Assembly (NCBI GenBank): GCA_041665525.1
Contig: JBAYIS010000007.1
Coordinates: 69,883 to 133,882, forward strand
Source: UBA8401 sp041665525
Lineage (GTDB): Bacteria; Bacteroidota; Ignavibacteria; UBA10030; UBA8401
Direction of reading: 5' to 3'
DNA length: 64,000 bases
Shown here: positions 23,999 through 33,478 of the stretch, piece by piece
Layout: every line of letters starts with the position of its first letter
How positions within the stretch are numbered: position 1 is the stretch's first letter
Program-made: the position numbers and the translations under genes
The notes under the pieces: generated by a model
What the model was told of the DNA's origin: nothing
Database searches by the model: none
What the model saw: only the letters and a program-made list of their open reading frames with translations

Positions 23999-25696
23999 AT
24001 GGCCATGATCACCCTACAACATCGTACGCTCCGTTTCCTGATTGATAACAGCGCTTCTCTTTATACTCAACATCCGGCACTTGCCACAATCGGCGGAAAA
24101 TCCTACTCCTACTCAGAACTTCAGGACAAAGTCAGAACTATCTCTGCGGTCTTCCATAGCAGAGGCATCCTGACGGGAGACAAGATCGCTCTTCTTGGCG
24201 AGAATAGGCCGGAATGGGGGATCGCTTATTTCTCCATCACTACAATGGGAGCCGTGGCCGTTCCCATCCTTCCGGATTTTCATCAAACCGAGATTCTGCA
24301 CATTCTGCGTCATTCCGAAAGCAAGGCGCTCATTGTTTCCCAAAAATTTCTCTCAAAAATCGAGGAAAATATTCCGCCGAATATTGCCACCATTATCATC
24401 ATGGACGATTTTACGATGATCCCGCTGGAAGGGAAATCGAATGTTCTCTCCAATCTATTGAAACAGGGGGCATTGGAATTTTCTATCCTGAAAGAAGCCG
24501 CGCTGAAATTCGTCGGCAAGATCCCGGATACTGTGAAGCCGGACAGTCTCGCCACCATCGTCTACACCTCCGGCACGACCGGACATTCCAAAGGAGTAAT
24601 GCTTACGCATAACAATATCGTCTCGGATGTGATCGGAACGACGCACATTGTCGATCTGAATCATACTGACCGTCTGCTCTCCATTCTTCCGCTTGCACAT
24701 ACCTATGAGTGCACCCTGGGATTGACAACCGCTCTGGCTGTCGGTGCAACAATCTATTATATGGATAAATTGCCGACAGCAAGCGTACTGCTCCCGGCTA
24801 TGAAGGAAGTAAAACCGACCGTTATGCTCTCTGTTCCACTCGTCATCGAAAAGATTTTTAAAACCAAGATCCATCCGCAACTCACCGGCAGTTTCATCAA
24901 ACGGCGGATACAGAATATTCCCTTCCTCCGAAAACGCATACACAAGATCGCAGGGAAAAAACTTCTGACATCGTTCGGAGGCAATCTTCGTCTATTCTGC
25001 GTCGGTGGTGCACCACTTGCTCCAGACGTGGAGTTGTTCCTTCGTGAAGCACACTTCCCTTATGCCATGGGATATGGTCTGACTGAGACTTCACCGCTCA
25101 TCGCCGGCACCAATAACCTTCTAACAAAGTATCGCGCAACCGGAAAAGCACTTCCTGAAACGCAGATCCGCATCGACCATCCGGATCCGGATAATGGAGA
25201 AGGTGAGATTATTGTGAAAGGGCCGACTGTCATGTTGGGATATTATAAGGATGAAGAGCGTACTGCAGCTACTTTCACTCCCGATGGCTGGTTTAAAACC
25301 GGAGATCTCGGTATTATCGATTCAGAAGGATATATCTATATTAAGGGACGTTCCAAGAATATGATCCTCGGTTCCAATGGGAAGAATATCTATCCTGAGG
25401 AGATCGAATCGATCATCAATGAGTTCAATCTTGTTTTGGAATCACTGGTTTATGAGCAAGATCAGCAAATCTTCGCTCGAATCTACATTGACTATGACAA
25501 GGTTGAAGAGATGTTCAAGGACGATCAATCATCAGAATCTAAAACCCGGGAAGGGATCGCCGGACTGTTAAAAGAGTTGAAACTGCAAATCAATGAACGG
25601 CTCCCCTCATACTCACGAATCGCCAGCATAGTGGAACAGACCGAACCGTTCGAAAAAACACCAACACAGAAGATAAAACGTCATTTGTACGCCTGA
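23999..25696 (+). CDS. Long-chain acyl-CoA synthetase (AMP-binding)
   Basis: The protein is 565 residues. The ANL-superfamily motifs appear in order: 'IVYTSGTTGHSKGVMLTH' (P-loop, about 185-200), 'YGLTETSPL' (about 360), 'GWFKTGDLG' (about 430) and 'YIKGRSKNMI' with the later 'TQKIKRHLYA' lysine. It activates fatty acids to acyl-CoA at the inner membrane. The start ATG has no strong ribosome-binding site; an alternative ATG two codons downstream is equally placed. Confidence 0.9.
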   Translation: MAMITLQHRTLRFLIDNSASLYTQHPALATIGGKSYSYSELQDKVRTISAVFHSRGILTGDKIALLGENRPEWGIAYFSITTMGAVAVPILPDFHQTEILHILRHSESKALIVSQKFLSKIEENIPPNIATIIIMDDFTMIPLEGKSNVLSNLLKQGALEFSILKEAALKFVGKIPDTVKPDSLATIVYTSGTTGHSKGVMLTHNNIVSDVIGTTHIVDLNHTDRLLSILPLAHTYECTLGLTTALAVGATIYYMDKLPTASVLLPAMKEVKPTVMLSVPLVIEKIFKTKIHPQLTGSFIKRRIQNIPFLRKRIHKIAGKKLLTSFGGNLRLFCVGGAPLAPDVELFLREAHFPYAMGYGLTETSPLIAGTNNLLTKYRATGKALPETQIRIDHPDPDNGEGEIIVKGPTVMLGYYKDEERTAATFTPDGWFKTGDLGIIDSEGYIYIKGRSKNMILGSNGKNIYPEEIESIINEFNLVLESLVYEQDQQIFARIYIDYDKVEEMFKDDQSSESKTREGIAGLLKELKLQINERLPSYSRIASIVEQTEPFEKTPTQKIKRHLYA

Positions 25697-25785
25697 TAGG
25701 TCCATTTCTACCTGTTCCGCACTAAAAAAGAGATGATTCTCCTTCTCCGTTTACCTTGTAGATAGGGAGGTTTTTTCGTAAATTT

Positions 25786-25803
25786 ATGGAATATATATTC
25801 CAT
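25786..25803. repeat. 18-bp palindrome overlapping the tilS start codon
   Basis: ATGGAATATATATTCCAT is a perfect palindrome whose last bases include the first two of the tilS ATG (25802). A purine-rich AGGGAGG at 25774-25780 is too far for normal initiation unless the palindrome folds. Confidence 0.6.
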
Positions 25804-27193
25804 GAAAAGCACGGAAAGTCTCCACAATACGGTATCCCAAACAGTTCTTCGGTCAATTTCTCGAAACAAACTGATCAAAGAAGGACAGCATGTCATAGTG
25901 GCTGTCAGCGGTGGTATCGATTCTATGGTGTTATTGGATGTGCTTTCATCCCTTCGTGACATGTTGCATCTGCGGCTCTCTGTGGCGCACGTGAATCATG
26001 GATTGCGGGGCAGGTCGTCCGATCTGGATGAACAATTGGTGAAAAAAAGGGCGGCAAAACTCGGGATCCCTTTTTTCACCGAAAAATTTGAGACAAAAAA
26101 TTCAGCTATCTCCAGAAAAGTATCCATTCAGGTAGCTGCAAGAGAATTACGATACGGGTTCTTTGACAATCTAAAGAAATCACTCACTGCGGATCTGATC
26201 GCAACTGCGCACCATGCGAACGATAGTGCAGAAACGATGATGTTCCATTTTTTCCGCGGTTCAGGTGTGAAAGGTTTGTCCGGTATTCCGGTCAAACGCG
26301 GCCATTTTGTTCGTCCTTTATTATCGATTACTCGACGGGAAATCGAGCGGTATGCAAAGGAACGCCGGATCACTTTCCGGGAAGATGCCAGCAATTTGAA
26401 ACAGGATTATACACGGAATTTCATCCGAAGGACCCTCATACCACAGATAGAACGGCGTGTCAATTCGTCGTTGGTGAATACGTTGAACAGGGAATCGGAG
26501 ATATTCTCCCTTCTGTCCAATTTTATTGATCATCAGATTGAACAACAGTATCGGAATCTTGTCAAGGGCTCAACAATTGTTGTTAATCGGGTTCAGTCGT
26601 TGCATCCGTTCCTTCAACGTGAAACAGTAAAGCGGCTGCTGGAATCACTGACGATGGAACCGTCGTATACGTCGATTGAATCTGTCATTGGACTTTTGAA
26701 AAATCAAAAAGGTACCATTGCAGAACTCGGCGGCGGATTTGCGGCGGAACGAACCAGCGAGCATATTGAAATTCGACCGCAGCATATTGACCAGGATTTT
26801 GAATATACCGTTCCATCGGTTTCCGTCGTGACGAACAAAGCATTCACCTTTTCCATTAAATCGACGTCAAAGCAAAATAAATATGCTGGTGAACCGTCTA
26901 ATGAATATGTGGATGCGGCGAAAATCAGTTTTCCGCTGACCATTCGTTCATGGAAACGGGGCGATGTCTTCCGCCCTCTCGGAATGAAGGGTAACAAGAA
27001 ACTGAGTGATTTTTTTGGAGAGAGGAAATTAACAGCGGCACAGAAATCGGACGTGCCGGTCGTGCTCTCCGGCAACAGAATCATCTGGATCGCCGGTATG
27101 CGGCTGGATGACCGGTGTAAGATCACGAAAAAAACGCAATCCATTTATCAACTAACAATTAAATTTCATGGCAAAAAAAACAGTTACCGTTAA
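25802..27193 (+). CDS. tilS: tRNA(Ile)-lysidine synthase
   Basis: The enzyme is 463 residues. 'VAVSGGIDSMVLLDVL' is the PP-loop ATPase motif; the N-terminal N-type ATPase domain is followed by the TilS substrate-binding and C-terminal domains ('IRSWKRGDVFRPLGMKGNKKLSDFF'). It converts C34 of tRNA-Ile(CAT) to lysidine so that it reads AUA. The end overlaps hpt by 26 bp, giving the widespread tilS-hpt-ftsH order. Confidence 0.95.
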   Translation: MKSTESLHNTVSQTVLRSISRNKLIKEGQHVIVAVSGGIDSMVLLDVLSSLRDMLHLRLSVAHVNHGLRGRSSDLDEQLVKKRAAKLGIPFFTEKFETKNSAISRKVSIQVAARELRYGFFDNLKKSLTADLIATAHHANDSAETMMFHFFRGSGVKGLSGIPVKRGHFVRPLLSITRREIERYAKERRITFREDASNLKQDYTRNFIRRTLIPQIERRVNSSLVNTLNRESEIFSLLSNFIDHQIEQQYRNLVKGSTIVVNRVQSLHPFLQRETVKRLLESLTMEPSYTSIESVIGLLKNQKGTIAELGGGFAAERTSEHIEIRPQHIDQDFEYTVPSVSVVTNKAFTFSIKSTSKQNKYAGEPSNEYVDAAKISFPLTIRSWKRGDVFRPLGMKGNKKLSDFFGERKLTAAQKSDVPVVLSGNRIIWIAGMRLDDRCKITKKTQSIYQLTIKFHGKKNSYR

Positions 27194-27716
27194 CAACGAG
27201 GAATTCGCACCGTATATCGATCAAAAGAAGATTGGTGCACGGATCAAGCAATTAGGGAAGAAGATCAGCAAGGATTACAAAGGAAAGTCCCCCATTTTTA
27301 TCGGCATACTGAACGGTTCGTTCATTTTCTTCTCCGATCTTATCCGCCAGATCACAATTGATTGTGAAGTCGATTTTTTGAAATTATCTAGTTACGGCGA
27401 TGCGAAGGTTTCTTCCGGCAACGTCCACTTGCTGAAGGATCTGAACTGCCAGGTGATGGACCGCCATATCATTATCGTCGAAGATATCATCGATTCCGGT
27501 CTTTCCATCGACTTCATAAAAAGAGTTGTGATGGCGCAGAACCCAAAATCATTTTCTGTTGTTTCACTATTGTATAAAACAAAAGCGGTCAAGATCAATT
27601 TCCCGATCGAATATATCGGGTTTAAGATACCGAACGATTTCGTGGTCGGTTATGGACTGGATTACGCGCAGAAAGGCCGGAATATTCCGGCGGTATACAA
27701 AATTGTAGAAAAATAG
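27168..27716 (+). CDS. hpt: Hypoxanthine phosphoribosyltransferase
   Basis: The 182-residue purine salvage enzyme carries the PRPP-binding motif 'IIIVEDIIDSGLSIDFI' and the active-site loop 'FLKLSSYGD'. It makes IMP/GMP from hypoxanthine/guanine and PRPP. The first 26 bp lie inside tilS, indicating translational coupling. Confidence 0.95.
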   Translation: MAKKTVTVNNEEFAPYIDQKKIGARIKQLGKKISKDYKGKSPIFIGILNGSFIFFSDLIRQITIDCEVDFLKLSSYGDAKVSSGNVHLLKDLNCQVMDRHIIIVEDIIDSGLSIDFIKRVVMAQNPKSFSVVSLLYKTKAVKINFPIEYIGFKIPNDFVVGYGLDYAQKGRNIPAVYKIVEK

Positions 27717-27730
27717 TTGTAATGGAAAGA

Positions 27731-27777
27731 CGGACCCGGCAGCACCTTAGAACAATGGCCGGTGGTCCGCATGCTGC
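27731..27777 (+). ncRNA. Candidate H-type pseudoknot in the hpt-ftsH spacer
   Basis: CGGACC-CGGC (27731-27740) pairs with GCCG (27758-27761) and, after a 2-nt bulge, GGTCCG (27764-27769). The loop bases AGCA (27741-27744) can pair with TGCT (27772-27775) beyond the stem. The structure sits 38 nt before the ftsH ATG. It does not match any riboswitch consensus I know; a simple hairpin is the alternative. Confidence 0.35.
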
Positions 27778-27814
27778 AAAAAACAAGGAATCATTTGTCC
27801 GGAGAACATGAGAC

Positions 27815-29962
27815 ATGTCTGAAGAAAAAAAGAACGAAGCACCGAAACAAAGCGACAAGCAGAACGAAAAACGGCAATTTTTGCCGAAGATAAAACGCCC
27901 GAAAACACCGAATCGTAATGACGATGAGTTCAACTGGGGAAAGGCGTTCCGTGTCGTTCTGAGCTGGTCCGCCATCATTATGGCGGTTTTTTTGGTGATG
28001 ACCATTTTCAAGGGAGCGGAAGCGACTGAATATGAATTGTCTTTCACCCAATATCAGGAGCTGTTGAATAATAATCAGATCGCCAAAGCGGTAGTGAAGA
28101 AATCGAATCTGAACGACTTCGATTTTCACGGCGTATTGCGTGAACCGCAGGAGATTACACTTGCCAACGGCAAACGAGTGAAAGCGGAGAAATTCACACT
28201 GACACTCCCCTACACCAACATTGATGATGCTGTTATCGCACAATGGTCTTCCCATAAAGTCGCCTTCACCATCTCGAAAGAAGATGGAATGTGGACGAAC
28301 ATGCTTATCACTGCACTGCCGTGGATCATCATTATCGGTGTCTGGATCTTCATCTTCCGCAGGATGCAGGGAGGCGGAACGAAAGGGATCTTCTCCTTTG
28401 GCAAAAGCCGGGCGAAGATGCTGAACGAAGGTCAGATCAGAATCACGTTTGCGGATGTCGCCGGTTGCGACGAAGCGAAAACGGAATTACAGGAAGTGAT
28501 TGAATTCCTCCGCGATCCGGCAAAATTTCAGCGATTAGGCGGTAAGATTCCGCGCGGCGTTCTACTCCTGGGCCCTCCGGGTACCGGTAAAACTCTGCTG
28601 GCTCGCGCTGTCGCTGGCGAAGCGGGAGTCCCCTTCTTCTCCATTAGCGGTGCGGACTTTGTGGAAATGTTCGTCGGCGTCGGTGCAAGCCGTGTCCGCG
28701 ACCTGTTCGATCAGGGAAAGAAAAGCGCTCCGTGTATTATCTTCATCGATGAGATTGACGCAGTCGGCCGCCATCGCGGCGCCGGACTCGGCGGCGGTCA
28801 CGATGAACGCGAACAAACATTGAACCAGCTTCTCGTAGAAATGGACGGTTTCGAACAGAACAATGGCGTTATCCTGATCGCTGCAACAAACCGTCCCGAT
28901 GTGCTCGATCCCGCATTGATGCGTCCGGGCCGCTTCGACCGTCAGGTAGTAGTGGACCGTCCCGATGTTCGTGGTCGTGAAGGCATTCTGAAAGTACATA
29001 CAAAAAATATTCCGTTGGCATTGGATATTAAATTAGAGACACTGGCGAAAGGCACGCCCGGACTTTCAGGCGCCGATCTAGCCAATCTCGTAAACGAGGC
29101 GGCGCTCCTTGCTGCACGCAAGAATCAAAAAGAAGTGACCATGCGGGATTTCGAAGAGGCGAAGGATAAAGTGATGATGGGAACGGAACGGAAGTCCATG
29201 CTCATTTCTGACAAAGAAAAGAAGATCACGGCATATCATGAGGCAGGACACGTGCTTGTGGCAAAATACATTCCCGAGTCCGATCCGGTGCACAAAGTAA
29301 CCATCATCCCCCGCGGACGCGCACTTGGTGTAACCACTTCGCTGCCGATGGATGAGAAACATACATATTCAAAAAAATATCTTGAAGCGCTCCTCGCCAT
29401 GCTCTTCGGCGGACGGACGGCGGAACGGCTCGTCTTTAATGAATTCACCACCGGCGCAGGCAATGACATCGAACGGGCAAGCAATCTGGCCCGTAAAATG
29501 GTCTGTGAATGGGGAATGAGCGAAAAGATGGGTCCGCTCACGTACGGAGCAAAAGAGGAAGAACTGTTTCTTGGCCGAGAAATTACCAAACACCGTGATT
29601 ATAGTGAAGAGACTGGAAAAATGATTGACGAGGAAGTGAAGAAGATCATTTCCACCGCTGAAAAGCGAGCAATCGAAATCCTCTCTTCGAACATTGACAA
29701 GCTGCATGCACTCTCCAACGTGCTGCTGGAACGGGAAATTCTGGATAGTGAAGAGATTGACAAAGTGTTGCGCGGCGAACAATTGCCCGCACTGGTGAAG
29801 AACGGCAACGGCAACGCTCCAGCAGTCGTTATCCCGGCGCCGGTCCTGGAAAAAGCGGTCGTTGCTGCCACACAGCAAGATGTGAACGGAAAGAGCGAAC
29901 AGAAAACTAAATCGCGGCCGCGTGCCCAAGTCGTAATGTATGATCAACGCTGCGAATATTGA
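27815..29962 (+). CDS. ftsH: ATP-dependent zinc metalloprotease FtsH
   Basis: The membrane protease is 715 residues. Two transmembrane helices (about 46-68 and 165-185) enclose the periplasmic domain. Walker A 'GPPGTGKT' (about 254-261), Walker B 'CIIFIDEIDAVG', the second region of homology 'ATNRPDVLDPALMRPGRFDRQ' and the zinc site 'HEAGH' (about 475) follow. The low-complexity Asn/Gly/Ala tail from about 660 is variable among species. It degrades misassembled membrane proteins and short-lived regulators. The end overlaps the next gene by 23 bp. Confidence 0.97.
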   Translation: MSEEKKNEAPKQSDKQNEKRQFLPKIKRPKTPNRNDDEFNWGKAFRVVLSWSAIIMAVFLVMTIFKGAEATEYELSFTQYQELLNNNQIAKAVVKKSNLNDFDFHGVLREPQEITLANGKRVKAEKFTLTLPYTNIDDAVIAQWSSHKVAFTISKEDGMWTNMLITALPWIIIIGVWIFIFRRMQGGGTKGIFSFGKSRAKMLNEGQIRITFADVAGCDEAKTELQEVIEFLRDPAKFQRLGGKIPRGVLLLGPPGTGKTLLARAVAGEAGVPFFSISGADFVEMFVGVGASRVRDLFDQGKKSAPCIIFIDEIDAVGRHRGAGLGGGHDEREQTLNQLLVEMDGFEQNNGVILIAATNRPDVLDPALMRPGRFDRQVVVDRPDVRGREGILKVHTKNIPLALDIKLETLAKGTPGLSGADLANLVNEAALLAARKNQKEVTMRDFEEAKDKVMMGTERKSMLISDKEKKITAYHEAGHVLVAKYIPESDPVHKVTIIPRGRALGVTTSLPMDEKHTYSKKYLEALLAMLFGGRTAERLVFNEFTTGAGNDIERASNLARKMVCEWGMSEKMGPLTYGAKEEELFLGREITKHRDYSEETGKMIDEEVKKIISTAEKRAIEILSSNIDKLHALSNVLLEREILDSEEIDKVLRGEQLPALVKNGNGNAPAVVIPAPVLEKAVVAATQQDVNGKSEQKTKSRPRAQVVMYDQRCEY

Positions 29963-30596
29963 TTATAAGGCGGAGATTGCACGGAAAGCGATCCACTTTT
30001 GTTCCTTAAGCATCCCGATCATCTATTATTTCATCGAACGTGATCTTGCACTGCAACTGCTGGTGCCGATCACGTTCGGTTTTTTATTCGTCGATCTCCT
30101 CCGCTATTATCACGAGCCGACGGCAGAACTGTTTTACAAAGTCTTCCGTTTCATGCTGCGAAAACACGAAACGGACCATTCCAGTAAACGGCTGAACGGT
30201 GCAACGAATGTATTGATCGCTGCAACCATTTGCGTAATCGTTTTTCCGAAGCTGATCGTATTGACGGCATTTCCTATTCTCATCATCTCCGATTCCGTAG
30301 CAGCACTGATCGGTCGACGCTTTGGCCGGAGACGGTTCCTCCAAAAAAGTTTCGAAGGCAGCATGGCGTTCTTCGTCTTTGCACTGATCGTTATTTATTT
30401 TACGCCGAAAGCTGAATATGCGGCAGGGGAATATCTAATCGGTGCAGCAGCTGCACTTGTCGGCACTGTAGTAGAAGCGGGATCGTGGAAAATCGATGAC
30501 AACCTTTCTATTCCGCTCTCTGTCGGCATCGTGATGTGGGGCTTGTATTTCATTATTTATCCAACGGTCAATCTCTATCAGTTGGCCATTCATTGA
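29940..30596 (+). CDS. SEC59/VTE5-type polyprenol (phytol/dolichol) kinase-like membrane protein
   Basis: The protein is 218 residues with six to seven hydrophobic segments. 'ARKAIHFCSLSIPIIYYFI' at the start and 'SDSVAALIGRRFGR', 'KSFEGSMAFF' in the middle are the signature blocks of CTP-dependent lipid kinases and related phosphatidate cytidylyltransferase-fold proteins. It probably phosphorylates an isoprenoid alcohol or diacylglycerol; which one is not evident. It is translationally coupled to ftsH. Confidence 0.8.
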   Translation: MINAANIDYKAEIARKAIHFCSLSIPIIYYFIERDLALQLLVPITFGFLFVDLLRYYHEPTAELFYKVFRFMLRKHETDHSSKRLNGATNVLIAATICVIVFPKLIVLTAFPILIISDSVAALIGRRFGRRRFLQKSFEGSMAFFVFALIVIYFTPKAEYAAGEYLIGAAAALVGTVVEAGSWKIDDNLSIPLSVGIVMWGLYFIIYPTVNLYQLAIH

Positions 30597-30610
30597 ATCG
30601 AAGAACTATT

Positions 30611-31483
30611 ATGAGCAAACTTAAATTCGGCCTCCCGAAAGGAAGCCTTCAGGAATCCACCCTTCAACTCTTGTCGAAAGCAGGATACAATTTCTCTGTC
30701 TCTTCCCGATCCTATTTCCCCTCCGTCGACGACGAGGAACTGGAAGGGATGCTGATCCGGGCGCAGGAAATTCCGCGGTATGTGGAGGACGGTGTCTTCG
30801 ATTCCGGTTTAACTGGATATGACTGGATCATCGAGAATGGTGTGGATGTCGTTAGTGTGTGCGATCTTGTCTATTCCAAACAATCCATGCGGAAAGTGAA
30901 ATGGGTGCTTGCGGTCCACGAAAACTCTCCGGTGAAATCTGTGAAGGACCTGGAAGGTAAACGGATCGCGACAGAAGTCGTCGGGATTACGAAAGCGTAT
31001 CTGAAGAAGCATGGCGTGAACGCTGCGGTGGAATTCTCCTGGGGCGCTACTGAAGTGAAGACGCCTGACCTGGTCGATGCAATTGTGGAAGTGACCGAGA
31101 CCGGCAGTTCACTCCGTGCAAACAAACTGCGGATCGTGGATGTCGTCCTCGAATCCAACACCAAGCTGATCGCAAATAAAGAAAGCTGGAACGATCCGTG
31201 GAAACGGGAAAAGATAGAGAATATGGCAATGTTGCTTCAGGGCGCTATCAACGCTGGTTCACGCGTCGGACTGAAGATGAACCTGAAAAAAGCAGATCTG
31301 GAAAAGATCCTCTCCCTCATTCCTGCGTTGCGAAAACCGACCATTTCGCAGTTGTCGGACTCTGAATGGGTTGCCATTGAAACAATCCTCGAAGAAAAAG
31401 TGGTTCGCGCAATCATTCCGCAATTGAAACGCGCCGGTGCCGAAGGGATCATCGAATATCCGCTCAATAAAGTAATCTACTGA
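30611..31483 (+). CDS. hisG: ATP phosphoribosyltransferase, long form
   Basis: The 290-residue protein starts at the ATG at 30611, preceded by GAAGAA; an upstream in-frame start would overlap the kinase-like gene. 'KFGLPKGSLQESTLQLLSKAGY' is the N-terminal HisG signature, 'DLVDAIVEVTETGSSLRANKL' the PRPP site and the last about 75 residues the regulatory ACT-like domain of the HisZ-independent form. It catalyses the first step of histidine synthesis. No other his genes are in the window. Confidence 0.95.
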   Translation: MSKLKFGLPKGSLQESTLQLLSKAGYNFSVSSRSYFPSVDDEELEGMLIRAQEIPRYVEDGVFDSGLTGYDWIIENGVDVVSVCDLVYSKQSMRKVKWVLAVHENSPVKSVKDLEGKRIATEVVGITKAYLKKHGVNAAVEFSWGATEVKTPDLVDAIVEVTETGSSLRANKLRIVDVVLESNTKLIANKESWNDPWKREKIENMAMLLQGAINAGSRVGLKMNLKKADLEKILSLIPALRKPTISQLSDSEWVAIETILEEKVVRAIIPQLKRAGAEGIIEYPLNKVIY

Positions 31484-31502
31484 TCCAGGTAAAACTCTTC
31501 CG

Positions 31503-31540
31503 GTCATCCGATGCCCTTCCGACATCGGATGACTGTTTTC
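31503..31540 (+). terminator. Intrinsic terminator after hisG
   Basis: GTCATCCGATG (31503-31513) pairs perfectly with CATCGGATGAC (31523-31533), followed by TGTTTT. It closes the tilS-hpt-ftsH-kinase-hisG stretch. Confidence 0.8.
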
Positions 31541-31632
31541 TGCATCATAAGTTTATCCGCTTCCTTCCTTGAATCTCGCCCCATCTCTTTCTACATTTAT
31601 TCATTCATTTCGTGTTGTACTCATGGGGATGT

Positions 31633-33399
31633 ATGATAAAATTGTTCCTGTTGTATTGTATTACCATTCTTCCGCTCATCTCTCAAGGAAATGATTCGTT
31701 ATTCCTTCGCGTCGTCATCCCGGAAAAGGATACCGTTCATTACGGCCTCTACCGCCATCGCATTGCAGCATCTACCGGACCGGCAATGAGGGCGTTCATC
31801 AATTATAAAGAAGTAAAAGTCTACCCCAGCGGCGCATTCGTCGGATTTCATTTTTTAACGGCAGATACCTCAATGCTGCACATTTCCGTAAAGAATGCGA
31901 ATGGTGATTCACTGTGGAAAGATTACGTGTTCCTGAAACCAATTCCGACGGCCTACACTGAAGGAGAGATCTATATTGACAATATATCTTCACCGTCCGA
32001 AGATCGTTGGCTCACCAACGGCGATGTGCTTGAAGTGCGGATGCGGGGAACACCCGGACAGCAGCCGGAATTTGAAATCGAAGGAATTGAATCGAGTATC
32101 CCAATGCGGGAATTAATCGGAAAGAACGGAAATGGCCCCGGAAATTACATCGGACAATACAAAATCAAACCGATAGATCAATGCGCTGATGCCGCGGTAA
32201 CGGTCCGCATTAAAAAGAATTTTTTCAGCAGCGAAGAGGCTATCGCAAAAGGGAAAGTATCCATCATTCAAGATTCACTTCCACGGACTGCTGAGCTCAC
32301 CGGCAAACGTCCGTACCTGAATGCAGGCCTTGGAACGGACCGGCTAGGTGGAGCAAAATTAGGATTTCTTGTCGAGGGCGTGCGGGTGGTCGTAACAGGA
32401 AAATCCGGAACTCAGTATCGGGTGAAATTGTCGGATGGAATGGAAGGGTGGCTTCCGCAGGAAAATGCATTGCTTCTTCCGGTAAACACTCCTCTCCCGT
32501 TCACATTAACCGGCTCCATCACCATCAGTGGAAATGACAACGAGGATGTCGTACGTATTGCCATGGGACAAAAAGTCTCCTACACCAGCGAACAGACCAC
32601 CGAACCAATGTCGATTATTGTGAACATCTTCGGTGCCGCATCCAATACAAATTGGATCACGCATCACCTTTCAGCCGCAGGAGTCCAGCAGGTGCAAACG
32701 ACCCAGGTCGGTGCAGAACACATTCAACTAACGATTATGCTGAAACACAAACAGCATTGGGGATACGACATCGGATATGAAGGAACGACACTCCGTATTC
32801 GCGTGCGCCGTCCTCCTGTTATTGCCGACACTTTGAAACCGCTGGCAAAATTGACCATCGGCATCGACGCCGGTCACGGTATCGGAAATGAAGGAGCGAA
32901 AGGAGCCACGGGCGCCGTCGAAAAGGATATCACTCTTTCTATTGCAAAGGAACTGAAGGCACTGTTGCAGTCAAAAGGAATCAAAACGGTGATGACCCGG
33001 GAATCGGATTGGAATGTGGGAAACAATGAGCGGATCGATAAAATGCTTAATGCCGGCGTTCACCTCTTCGTCAGTATCCATGCGAATTCCATCGGCGAAA
33101 ATGCGGATCCCGAAGCGGTGAAAGGTACCAGCGCCTATTTCCGCTATCCCGGATTCAAACCGCTGTCGGACATCATATACAGGAATATGCTCTCACTCGG
33201 TCTTTCTGAATGGGGAGTGACGGGAAACTTTAACTTCTCGCTGAGCGGAGCGACACAGTACCCGAATGTTCTGGTGGAAACGGCATTCATGTCGAATCCT
33301 GAAGATGAAATGAAACTGATCGACGAAAACTTCCGCAAACAGATTGCCCAAAAGATCGTCGACGGATTGGAAGAGTTCGTCAGGACCTACGCACGGTAA
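31633..33399 (+). CDS. N-acetylmuramoyl-L-alanine amidase with SH3 domain
   Basis: The protein is 588 residues from the ATG at 31633, followed by a signal peptide ('IKLFLLYCITILPLISQG'). A mid-region SH3b-like domain ('VVVTGKSGTQYRVKLSDGMEGWL', about 250-280) precedes the C-terminal Amidase_3 domain (about 410-585). The zinc ligands are visible in 'IGIDAGHG', 'VEKDITLS' and 'FVSIHANS', and the catalytic Glu in 'VETAFMSN'. It cleaves peptidoglycan stem peptides from muramic acid in the periplasm, most likely at division or during recycling. A PAT-family permease gene, possibly a muropeptide importer, lies two genes downstream. Confidence 0.92.
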   Translation: MIKLFLLYCITILPLISQGNDSLFLRVVIPEKDTVHYGLYRHRIAASTGPAMRAFINYKEVKVYPSGAFVGFHFLTADTSMLHISVKNANGDSLWKDYVFLKPIPTAYTEGEIYIDNISSPSEDRWLTNGDVLEVRMRGTPGQQPEFEIEGIESSIPMRELIGKNGNGPGNYIGQYKIKPIDQCADAAVTVRIKKNFFSSEEAIAKGKVSIIQDSLPRTAELTGKRPYLNAGLGTDRLGGAKLGFLVEGVRVVVTGKSGTQYRVKLSDGMEGWLPQENALLLPVNTPLPFTLTGSITISGNDNEDVVRIAMGQKVSYTSEQTTEPMSIIVNIFGAASNTNWITHHLSAAGVQQVQTTQVGAEHIQLTIMLKHKQHWGYDIGYEGTTLRIRVRRPPVIADTLKPLAKLTIGIDAGHGIGNEGAKGATGAVEKDITLSIAKELKALLQSKGIKTVMTRESDWNVGNNERIDKMLNAGVHLFVSIHANSIGENADPEAVKGTSAYFRYPGFKPLSDIIYRNMLSLGLSEWGVTGNFNFSLSGATQYPNVLVETAFMSNPEDEMKLIDENFRKQIAQKIVDGLEEFVRTYAR

Positions 33400-33478
33400 A
33401 AGCCGTGAACGTGGCTCCAAGAATAGCGCTTTTGAAAACATCAATGCGCATTAGTATTCACTCTTGCTAAATACTTGT

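Noticed and set aside
27721..27780. Possible SRP (4.5S) RNA because of GGACC/GCAGC elements
   Set aside because: The conserved GGAAGGAAGCAGC-type asymmetric loop of SRP RNA is absent.
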